The notes below the pieces were generated by a model. It saw only the letters and a program-made list of their open reading frames with translations. It did no database searches and was not told the DNA's origin. This document shows, in pieces, positions 1 to 5,638 of a stretch of DNA of 6,736 nucleotides (its first letter is position 1; each line of letters starts with the position of its first letter). Location: the NCBI GenBank assembly GCA_003158755.1, contig PMLF01000119.1, positions 1 to 6,736 on the forward strand, written 5' to 3'. Made by a program: the position numbers and the translations under genes. The stretch comes from Elusimicrobiota bacterium. GTDB taxonomy: Bacteria; Elusimicrobiota; Elusimicrobia; FEN-1173.

Positions 1-1
1 A

Positions 2-60
2 TGGTTCCAGCCGGAATCCAGCATATGGAAAAAGTCACTGGACCCCGGCTTTCGCCGGGG
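2..60. repeat. REP-like inverted pair of hairpins (CCCCGGC type)
   Basis: Two hairpins face each other. The right one is a perfect 7-bp stem CCCCGGC/GCCGGGG (43-49 with 54-60) with loop TTTC. The left one is imperfect: TGG-TTCC (2-8) pairs with GGAA-CCA (13-20) around a bulged T at 17. CCGGAATCCAG (11-21), read on the other strand, matches CTGGACCCCGG (38-48) at 9 of 11 positions, so the two units are inverted copies. I know this 'ctgga(t/c)(t/c)ccggc...' pattern as a common extragenic repeat in many bacterial genomes, from memory only. The left end may extend beyond the window. Confidence 0.6.
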
Positions 61-100
61 AGACAGCATAACCCCCTGAACGGTTACCATTAATTCCGCT

Positions 101-169
101 CACCCTGAGTCTGTCGAAGGGTGAGCCAAGTCGCACCGTCGATGGTCGTGCTTCGACAAGCTCAGCACG
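101..169. repeat. REP-like inverted pair of 23-bp hairpin units (TGTCGAAG core)
   Basis: Unit 1 is 101-123, with stem CACCCT/AGGGTG (101-106 with 118-123). Unit 2 is 147-169 on the opposite strand, with stem CGTGCT/AGCACG. Both have 11-nt loops of the form GAG-YY-TGTCGA, identical apart from two pyrimidine positions. The stems differ in sequence but stay complementary, so changes in one arm are matched in the other. The units are separated by 23 bp. Repeats with the core 'gagcttgtcgaag' are widespread intergenic palindromes in unrelated bacteria, as far as I recall. No coding role is seen. Confidence 0.75.
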
Positions 170-200
170 AGCGGTTTCTTGATTTTTGAAACCGCTTCAA
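170..200. repeat. Short hairpin module shared with the element in the transporter gene
   Basis: GCGGTTTC (171-178) pairs with GAAACCGC (188-195) around a 9-nt T-rich loop, and A170-T196 adds a ninth pair. The right part, ATTTTTGAAACCGCTTC (182-198), matches ATTTTTGAAACTGCTTC at 3811-3827 with one mismatch. That second site is the outer end of the fold-back element inside the RND gene. The module directly abuts the repeat pair at 101-169 and is probably part of the same composite repeat cluster. Confidence 0.55.
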
Positions 201-217
201 GTTTACACTGATTCAAC

Positions 218-262
218 CTCCGCGCCCGCCGGGAAATATCTCCGGCGGGCGCGGAGTTCTTT
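218..262 (+). terminator. Strong GC-rich hairpin, possible terminator or leader structure
   Basis: A perfect 15-bp stem pairs 218-232 with 242-256 (CTCCGCGCCCGCCGG against its complement) around the 9-nt loop GAAATATCT. It is followed by TTCTTT (257-262), a short and interrupted T tract. This could end transcription entering from a gene to the left of the window, or be a structure in the kinase leader if the promoter lies further upstream. On the minus strand no T tract follows, so a plus-strand terminator is favoured. The T tract is weaker than in a classical intrinsic terminator. Confidence 0.45.
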
Positions 263-285
263 GCCGCTCCCGCGAGGGTGAAGAC

Positions 286-348
286 ATGATAAACTTGATT
301 TCCACCGACAACACTCACGATCCGATCGTCCCTGCGGCGTTTCTTTGA
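286..348 (+). CDS. Possible 20-residue leader peptide upstream of the kinase
   Basis: This is a tentative call. ATG at 286 opens a 20-codon frame (begins MINLISTD, ends PAAFL, stop TGA 346-348). A good ribosome-binding sequence, GAGGGTG (274-280), puts GAGG 8 nt before the ATG. The stop overlaps the start of the kinase's own ribosome-binding site (GAGAGG, 347-352), and the kinase GTG is 15 nt further on, so translation of the leader could be coupled to the kinase. The peptide has no run of one amino acid that would mark a classical attenuator, and no family is recognisable. A 20-codon frame with a nearby purine-rich stretch can arise by chance. Confidence 0.22.
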   Translation: MINLISTDNTHDPIVPAAFL

Positions 349-352
349 GAGG
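347..352 (+). promoter_or_regulatory. Ribosome-binding site of the histidine kinase
   Basis: GAGAGG lies 11 nt upstream of the GTG at 364, which is slightly long but usable spacing. It supports the GTG as start, because the next residues (MKLFPKFLTVFLVAAL) form a natural first membrane segment and no ATG lies in frame close by. Confidence 0.5.
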
Positions 353-363
353 CCTCTTTTCTT

Positions 364-1941
364 GTGAAACTTTTCCCGAAATTCCTGACGGTTTTCTTGG
401 TCGCGGCGCTGGCGCCGCTGGCCTTCGTGGGATTGCGCCTTGTCCGGGAAACGGAGGGATCGCTTCGCCTCTCGGCCCTGGCGGCCCAATCGGAAATGGC
501 GCGGCGCGCGGCGGAAGCCGTGAGGTACCGGCTGGCGAAGTCCGAATCGCTCCTCTCTTTGGCTCGGAGGGATCCGGCTTTGCTGGGAAAGGACGACATT
601 CGCCGGCGGTTCGCGCTGGCGGCGCTCCTTTCGTCGGACGATCTCATGGAAGAAGCCGCCGTTTACGACGCCGTCGGGCGGCTCCGGGGGCGCGCGGCGA
701 GGAGCGCCGATGCGCCGACCCATCCCGAATCCGACTGGGGAGCGGCGCGCGCTGCGGCTTTGGAACACTCCATCGTCCGCGGCCCGGCCGTCGGACAGCC
801 GCCTCTCATGACTTGGCACGCCGTCCTGGGTCCGCGCCCCGGGATAGTGGACGGGTTCCTGACGGTCCGCCTTCGGGTCGACGGATTGGGGGCGGCTTTG
901 ATCGACGCTCTGCCGGACCTTTCCGGGTCCGTCGTCCTCTTCGATGAGAAGGGTCGGGTCCTGACGGAGACGGGCGATGAGAAACCTGGGCGTTCGATGC
1001 GGTCCGGTGAAGTGGAAACCCGGGCGCCGGTTCCGGACATGGGTTGGACCGTGAGCCTCGTCCGCCCCGCCGCAACGGCCTTTGAAGCCGTCGCCCGGGC
1101 CCGGCGGAGGCTGGCGGCGGCCTTGTGGACGACCGCATTGGTCACCTTTTTAGCTTGTCTTTGGCTGGCCGGGCGGCTGACGCAGCCCCTTCGGTCCTTG
1201 CGGGAAGCCGTCCAACGAATGAAAGAGGGCGATTTTCAAGCCGCCATTCCGCGCCGCACCGGCGACGAACTGGGCGACTTGTCCGCCGACCTCCGCGATG
1301 CCCAAACCGCCCTCGAGAAGAAAACCCGGGACTCCGTCCTGGGCCGCATGGCCCGGATGATCGGCCACGACCTACGGACGCCCTTGGACATCCTCGGTCA
1401 AATGCTGGACCCGCTGGAGGCGGCCGATCCCCGTCGGGCGAAGATCGCCCGCGCCGCCCTGTCCGACGCCCGGGACTTCGCCGAGCAGATGCTGGCCGTC
1501 GGAAGGGACCGTCCGCCGGATTTTCAAACCGCCGACCTCAACGCCCTCGTCCGGGAGACTCTGCGAACGATCGTTGACGGACCGACGGCGGTGGAGGCGT
1601 CTCTGGCGGAAACGATCCCCCCCCTCCGCCTCAACCCGGCCGACGTCCGCCGGGCTTTGTCGAACGTGATTAAGAACGCCCGTGAAGCCGCTCGGCAAAA
1701 AGTGACCGTCCGGACGGAGGCGCTCGAAAGCGGCGCGGCGGTGACGGTGACCGACGACGGCCCCGGATTTCCCGGCGACAAAATGGACCGCCTCTTCGAA
1801 GAGTTCACCACTAAGCCCGGCGGCGCGGGGTTGGGACTCCTCGTCGTCAAAAAGGTGATGGACGCCCACGGCGGACGAATGGCGGTTTCTAACGCGCCCG
1901 GCGGCGGCGCAATCGTACGGCTGGAGTTCCCTCGTGCCTGA
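364..1941 (+). CDS. Membrane sensor histidine kinase (Cache-like sensor, HAMP, HisKA, HATPase)
   Basis: This 525-residue protein is an inner-membrane sensor kinase that would autophosphorylate on His with ATP and pass the phosphate to a response regulator. Visible in order: membrane segment 1 at about 7-25; an extracytoplasmic region 30-248 with a Cache/PAS-like stretch (VVLFDEKGRVL, 190-200); membrane segment 2 at 250-270; HAMP 271-325 (P275, DELG at 301-304); the phosphoacceptor helix with H335 in GHDLRTP, where D336 and T339 fit the HisKA H-[ED]-x-x-T motif; and a HATPase domain with N box (N438), G1 box DDGPGF (464-469), F box (F478) and G2 box GGAGLGL (486-492). All catalytic motifs are present, so it should be active. 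The start is GTG. No response regulator is encoded in the window. The gene overlaps the RND transporter gene by 8 bp, suggesting joint expression. The Cache assignment is an inference from pattern; the kinase core is clear. Confidence 0.93.
   Translation: MKLFPKFLTVFLVAALAPLAFVGLRLVRETEGSLRLSALAAQSEMARRAAEAVRYRLAKSESLLSLARRDPALLGKDDIRRRFALAALLSSDDLMEEAAVYDAVGRLRGRAARSADAPTHPESDWGAARAAALEHSIVRGPAVGQPPLMTWHAVLGPRPGIVDGFLTVRLRVDGLGAALIDALPDLSGSVVLFDEKGRVLTETGDEKPGRSMRSGEVETRAPVPDMGWTVSLVRPAATAFEAVARARRRLAAALWTTALVTFLACLWLAGRLTQPLRSLREAVQRMKEGDFQAAIPRRTGDELGDLSADLRDAQTALEKKTRDSVLGRMARMIGHDLRTPLDILGQMLDPLEAADPRRAKIARAALSDARDFAEQMLAVGRDRPPDFQTADLNALVRETLRTIVDGPTAVEASLAETIPPLRLNPADVRRALSNVIKNAREAARQKVTVRTEALESGAAVTVTDDGPGFPGDKMDRLFEEFTTKPGGAGLGLLVVKKVMDAHGGRMAVSNAPGGGAIVRLEFPRA
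1923..1926 (+). promoter_or_regulatory. Ribosome-binding site deciding the transporter start
   Basis: GGAG sits 7 nt before the GTG at 1934, inside the end of the kinase gene. It favours GTG 1934 over the in-frame ATG at 2000, which has only CGGTGG touching it and no properly spaced site. Against this, the ATG start would give an N-terminus (MPAWAIRRRALVGVL) more typical of RND proteins. Confidence 0.45.
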
Positions 1942-4900
1942 AAAATCATTTTTCCCGGTCCTGATCTTTTCCGCCGCCGTCCTCCTGTCGGCTCGGTGGA
2001 TGCCGGCGTGGGCCATTCGACGGAGGGCTCTCGTGGGCGTGCTCACGGCGGCCCTGGCCGTGTGGGGACTCCTGTGCCTCAAGAGCCTCCCCGTCGAGCT
2101 CATGCCCAACTCCGCCTCCCAGACGGTCACGGTGACGGTGAACGTCCGGGGCGGCATGGCGCCCTCGGACGTGGAGACCTTGATCGCCCGTCCCTTGGAA
2201 GAGGTCTTGGGCGACCTCCCCCATCTGACGGACCTTTTCTCCTCGGCCAAAAAGGACAAAGGCGTCCTCTCCCTCACCTTCGACCCGGGCGTGGACATGA
2301 AGTGGGCCACGGCCCAGGTCCATGAGCGGATGGAGCGGGCGGCCTCCCGCCTACCGCCGGAGATCGAGCCGCCCGTCGTGGCCCATTACGAGGAAGCCGA
2401 CTCCCCCGTCTATATCGCCGCCGTCACCAGCGACTCCCTCACCCCCGAGGAGATGCGCCGCGTCATCGAGGAGAAGGTGAAAGACCGCCTCCAGCGGGTC
2501 CCCGGCGTCGCCAACGTGGAAATCGGCGGCGGGCGCGAGCGGAAGATCCTGGTCGAGGTGGACCGGGACCGGATGCTGGCTTACCATCTTTCCATCCAAA
2601 AGATCACGTCGCTCCTGGGCCGGCGGAACGTGGCGGTGCAGGTGGGCTCCGTTGCCGGGCAGACGACCGTCTCCCCCGTCCGCTTCGTGGGATCGTTCGT
2701 CGCCGTCGACGACATCCGCAAGGTCGTCGTGGGCCGGGACCCGGGCGGGGCCACGATCCTCCTGGAAAACGTGGCCAAGGTGACGGACTCCTATCTTGAA
2801 CCCGAGAGCTTGTCCCGACTGAACGGCCGGTCGGCCGTTTCCGTCTACGTGCAAAAAGAATCCTCCGCCAACGCCCGCCGGACGGCCCGCGGCGCTGAAG
2901 AAGCCTTCCAAAACGCCTGGCTGAACCTGCCTCCCTCGGCGAAAAAATCGATGACCATGGTGGAGGTGTCCAACCAGGCACTGGGGATCGAAAGCGCGAT
3001 CCGGTCGGTGCGGATGTCCCTGGTCTCGGGGATGCTCCTCATCGTCCTCATCCTGTGCCTGTTCCAGCCGGGGGCGCGGCCGGAAACCCGGCGCCTTTGC
3101 GGGGCCGCCCTGGCCTTGGTGCTGGGGGCGCTCACCCTGGCCTCGATTCTTCGGATGGACGCCTCGCGGTTCGAAATCCCCCTTTGGATCCTGCTCCTGG
3201 CGTTCGCGGCCTGGGCCGCCGCCGAGCGGGACCTCCGCCCGGCCTTCATCGTCGGGGGGGCCATCCCCCTGTCGTCCCTTTTCAGTTTCATCCTGTTCAA
3301 GCTCTGCGGCGTCACCCTGAACGTCATGAGCCTCTTCGGCCTGGCCTTGGGCGTGGGGATGTTGGTGGACAACGGGATCGTCGTGACCCAGGGGATCTAC
3401 GAGGCTTTCAAAGCCGCCAAACCCGGGGACAACGTCATGGACTTGGCGATGAAGGCCGCGCAGAAAAAAGTCGTCCCCATGATCGGCGCCACGACCACCA
3501 ACGCCGTCGTCTTCGTCCCGTTCCTCTTTTTGTCCCAGGATCTGCGCCTCCTATATACGGACGTCGCCGTAGCGGTCGCGGCGGCTCTCTTCGGCTCCGT
3601 CGCCGTCGCCCTGACGGTGGTGACGCTGCTCACGGCGAAGGAAAAAGAAGGAGAAACCAAGGATCGTCCGACGATTTCCAGACTAGAAGCGATATTAAAA
3701 TTCTTTTCCCCCTCCTTTGTAAGGAGGGGGCGAGGGGGAGGTAGCGCCTTTAACTTCACGGCCGAGCGTCTACCTCTCCCCGACCCTCCCCTTACAAAGG
3801 GGAGGGAGCCATTTTTGAAACTGCTTCTAAAACGCCCAATGAATTGGGCAACTACGATCTTTCAAAAACCGACATCGATCATGAACCACCTGACCTTCCT
3901 CGCCACCCCCGGCGCCATCCTATGGTTCTTGGGCCTCTTCGCCGGACTGTGGCTTTCCCTCGGGGCCTGGGCGGCCAAGGGTTTCCTTTCGATAGCGACG
4001 GCCGGAGCCGTCGTGGCCGGGTTCCTCTGCTTTCGCCAATACGATAGATGGGAAGAGATTCTCCGTCGACGATTTCTCGTCCTGGGCTGGGCGGGGGCGC
4101 TGTTCCTGGCGGCCGCGACGGTCCTTTCTTTCGGGACGGAGCGCGATTTCCAGACCTCCGGCGAAGCGGACGAGTTCGTCGTCTTCGTGGAACTTTCGAG
4201 CGGCGCCCGGCTGGGCGTGTCGGACTCGGTGGTGCGCGACATCGAGGCGGCGATCCTGAAGGATCCGGCCGTCGGGCCTTGCGTAAAGACTTTGGTTTCC
4301 CGCGTCGAAGGGTGGTCCTCCAAAGTCTACGTGACCTTGAAGCCCCGGGCGGAGCGGCGGCTCTCCGCCGAGCAAGCGGTGGCGATCCTGCGTGAAAAAC
4401 TCAAAGACGCCGGCCGGGAACAAGACGGCAACGCCTTCGTCCATTTTTCCAGTCCCAATCAAGGCTCCGAGATCGGCGTCCGAGTCTACGGCCCCGACTA
4501 CGCCGTCCTGGAGGATTTAGCCCGGAGATTGACGGGCGGCATGTCCAAGGTCAAGGGCCTCCAGGACGTCAAGATGCGTTACCGTCCCGGGCGGCCCGAA
4601 GTTTACGTCGAAGTGGACCCCATCCGCGCGGCCCTGAATGGCATGACGGCCGAGTCCATCGCCGAGACCGTGCACGCCCTGATGCGGGGCCTCCGGGCGA
4701 CCACTTTCCGCACGGGGGGCAACCAGATCGAGACCATCGTCCGCCTACGTGAAGAAGACCGCAACGACCTCGCCTCCCTTCCGGACCTGCCCCTCTTCAA
4801 CCGGCGCGCCCCCCAGCTCCGGCTGGGGGATGTGACGTCCGTCCATCTGACCAAGATGCCTAACGAGATCTCCCGTCGGAACCGCGAGCGGTTCATCGAG

Positions 4901-5602
4901 GTGACGGCCAACCGCTCGGGGATCTCCTTGGGCGGCGCCGCTGGGGAACTGGACAAGCTCATCGCCGGGGCCAAGTTCCCCTTGGGCTATTACGCGACCT
5001 TGGACGAAACCTACCAGGAAATGGCCCGGGGCTTGAGCCAGCTCCTGTGGGGGATCGGGGCGATGGTGTTCCTGGTGTACCTCGTGCTGGTGCTTTTGTT
5101 CGAGTCCCTCGTCCAACCTTTCGTCATCATGACCACGGTGCCCCTCTGCGTCATCGGGGTCGCCTGGGGGCTGACGCTCTTCGGCGCGCCCTTAACCAAC
5201 GGCGTCATGGTGGGCGTCATGATGCTGGGCGGAATCGTCGTCAACAACGCCCTCATGCTCCTGGACCGGTTCAACGCCGACCCGCCCCCGCCGGGCAACG
5301 CGGCCGCCCTGGGAGAAAAGCTTTTCGCCGCCGCGCGGGAGCGCATGCGGCCCATCTTTTTGACCGCGGGGAGCGCCATACTGAACTTTTTTCCCATGCT
5401 CCTGGACGCCTCCGAAGGCGCGGCCCTCTGGCGGCCCCTTTCCATCACGATGGTCTTCGGCCTCCTCGTCTCGACAGTCCTGACGCTCACCGTCGTCCCC
5501 TGCGTCACCTACGTCGTTTTAAAAGACGTCCCGGGATTTATTTCCGAACGAAAGTTTCGTTTTTTGTCAAGCTCGATTTTCAATAAGTTTACAACTCCTT
5601 AA
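1934..5602 (+). CDS. RND-superfamily efflux transporter permease (AcrB-like) carrying an in-frame repeat insertion
   Basis: This 1222-residue inner-membrane pump is of the AcrB/HAE type; such proteins use the proton gradient to export toxic compounds, usually with a membrane-fusion protein and an outer-membrane channel, neither of which is in the window. TM1 is 31-50, followed by LPVELMPN and periplasmic loop 1 (about 55-355). TM2 is 361-380, TM3 434-457, TM4 464-485 with GMLVDNGIVV, TM5 513-535, TM6 545-567, TM7 713-734, and periplasmic loop 2 is about 736-1035. TM8-TM12 are at about 1037-1196, with GGIVVNNALMLLD in TM10. D479 in TM4 is kept, followed by N480 instead of a second Asp, and TM10 has N1104-N1105 where AcrB has a Lys; VDN/VNN variants are known in other RND pumps. 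Oddities: hydrophobic segments beyond twelve at 6-20, 387-406, 413-431, 653-677 and 681-700; a repeat-derived peptide at about 585-632 in the TM6-TM7 cytoplasmic loop; and an AT-rich coding tail after TM12. Substrate is unknown. The start is GTG 1934, with ATG 2000 as an alternative. Confidence 0.9.
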   Translation: MPEKSFFPVLIFSAAVLLSARWMPAWAIRRRALVGVLTAALAVWGLLCLKSLPVELMPNSASQTVTVTVNVRGGMAPSDVETLIARPLEEVLGDLPHLTDLFSSAKKDKGVLSLTFDPGVDMKWATAQVHERMERAASRLPPEIEPPVVAHYEEADSPVYIAAVTSDSLTPEEMRRVIEEKVKDRLQRVPGVANVEIGGGRERKILVEVDRDRMLAYHLSIQKITSLLGRRNVAVQVGSVAGQTTVSPVRFVGSFVAVDDIRKVVVGRDPGGATILLENVAKVTDSYLEPESLSRLNGRSAVSVYVQKESSANARRTARGAEEAFQNAWLNLPPSAKKSMTMVEVSNQALGIESAIRSVRMSLVSGMLLIVLILCLFQPGARPETRRLCGAALALVLGALTLASILRMDASRFEIPLWILLLAFAAWAAAERDLRPAFIVGGAIPLSSLFSFILFKLCGVTLNVMSLFGLALGVGMLVDNGIVVTQGIYEAFKAAKPGDNVMDLAMKAAQKKVVPMIGATTTNAVVFVPFLFLSQDLRLLYTDVAVAVAAALFGSVAVALTVVTLLTAKEKEGETKDRPTISRLEAILKFFSPSFVRRGRGGGSAFNFTAERLPLPDPPLTKGREPFLKLLLKRPMNWATTIFQKPTSIMNHLTFLATPGAILWFLGLFAGLWLSLGAWAAKGFLSIATAGAVVAGFLCFRQYDRWEEILRRRFLVLGWAGALFLAAATVLSFGTERDFQTSGEADEFVVFVELSSGARLGVSDSVVRDIEAAILKDPAVGPCVKTLVSRVEGWSSKVYVTLKPRAERRLSAEQAVAILREKLKDAGREQDGNAFVHFSSPNQGSEIGVRVYGPDYAVLEDLARRLTGGMSKVKGLQDVKMRYRPGRPEVYVEVDPIRAALNGMTAESIAETVHALMRGLRATTFRTGGNQIETIVRLREEDRNDLASLPDLPLFNRRAPQLRLGDVTSVHLTKMPNEISRRNRERFIEVTANRSGISLGGAAGELDKLIAGAKFPLGYYATLDETYQEMARGLSQLLWGIGAMVFLVYLVLVLLFESLVQPFVIMTTVPLCVIGVAWGLTLFGAPLTNGVMVGVMMLGGIVVNNALMLLDRFNADPPPPGNAAALGEKLFAAARERMRPIFLTAGSAILNFFPMLLDASEGAALWRPLSITMVFGLLVSTVLTLTVVPCVTYVVLKDVPGFISERKFRFLSSSIFNKFTTP
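3684..3829. mobile_element. Fold-back (MITE/RPE-like) palindromic element inserted in frame in the transporter gene
   Basis: Two inverted copies of a 38-bp unit (3707-3744 and 3770-3807) match at 30 of 38 positions when one is reversed. Each unit is itself headed by a hairpin with a perfect 10-bp stem: 3708-3717 with 3721-3730 (loop TGT), and 3784-3793 with 3797-3806 (loop ACA). The symmetry continues outward to TAGAAGC (3684-3690) and GCTTCTA (3823-3829). If the terminal TA is a target duplication, the net insertion is 144 bp, exactly 48 codons. Removing it restores an open frame (Leu584 joined to Lys633). Codon third positions here lose the strong G/C preference of the rest of the gene. No transposase is encoded, so it would be non-autonomous. 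The inverted-repeat structure is seen directly; the mobile origin and TA duplication are inferred. Confidence 0.7.
3834..3849. repeat. Palindrome GCCCAAT-GA-ATTGGGC inside the transporter gene
   Basis: A perfect 7-bp inverted repeat (3834-3840 and 3843-3849) with a 2-nt spacer lies 4 bp beyond the fold-back element. It encodes part of KRPMNWAT (633-640) in the same cytoplasmic loop. Its neighbourhood, up to about 3885, also has atypical codon third positions, so it may be a further repeat fragment that arrived with or before the larger element. I recall similar palindromes in intergenic repeats elsewhere, without being able to check. Confidence 0.45.
5547..5565 (+). terminator. Terminator-like hairpin overlapping the 3' end of the transporter gene
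   Basis: AACGAA (5547-5552) pairs with TTCGTT (5556-5561) around loop AGT, and a run of six T covers 5560-5565. The stem is short and has only two G/C pairs, so it would be a weak intrinsic terminator. It lies before the TAA at 5600-5602, inside the AT-rich coding tail that follows the last membrane helix. This fits a gene whose reading frame has been extended through its original 3' untranslated region. Confidence 0.35.
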
Positions 5603-5622
5603 GGGAATCTTAATCCTTCTCG

Positions 5623-5631
5623 TGCTAAAAT
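5623..5631 (+). promoter_or_regulatory. Extended -10 promoter of the secreted-protein gene, probably giving a leaderless mRNA
   Basis: TGCTAAAAT is an extended -10 (TGn followed by TAAAAT, 5626-5631). Only seven bases (5632-5638, A then six C) separate it from the ATG at 5639, so a normal start point 6-8 nt downstream falls at or next to the A of the ATG. No Shine-Dalgarno sequence lies just upstream; the nearest AAGGG (5601-5605) is 33 nt away. No convincing -35 is seen at 16-18 bp spacing, which an extended -10 can tolerate. Confidence 0.6.
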
Positions 5632-5638
5632 ACCCCCC

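Noticed and set aside
101..169. CRISPR repeats or an integron attC-like site
   Set aside because: There are only two units, in inverted rather than direct orientation, with no spacers, and the conserved part is the loop; this is the pattern of REP-like palindromes.
261..290. A sigma-70 promoter with TTGCCG and CATGAT 18 bp apart
   Set aside because: Each box matches the consensus at only four of six positions and no other support is seen, so it was not listed as a feature.
1..363. tRNA or other known structured RNA genes in the upstream region
   Set aside because: The hairpins are isolated palindromes with no cloverleaf, no T-loop GTTCRA motif in place and no recognisable riboswitch core.
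100..819. A 239-codon minus-strand frame over the repeats and the kinase start
   Set aside because: It reads through palindromic repeats and the antisense of the kinase, shows no family pattern and lacks a convincing start context.
345..947. A 200-codon plus-strand frame overlapping the kinase start
   Set aside because: It is out of frame with the kinase, whose motifs continue unbroken, and its Gly/Arg-rich product is typical of a shifted reading of GC-rich coding DNA.
1372..2310. A 312-codon open frame on the minus strand across the kinase-transporter junction
   Set aside because: It runs antisense to two genes with clear domain motifs, its protein is Arg-rich and low in hydrophobic order, and long antisense frames are expected in GC-rich DNA.
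3650..3885. The transporter as two separate genes or a frameshifted pseudogene split at the repeat
   Set aside because: The frame is continuous from TM1 to TM12 with no stop, and the ATG at 3881 has no ribosome-binding site. A single protein with an insertion explains it better.
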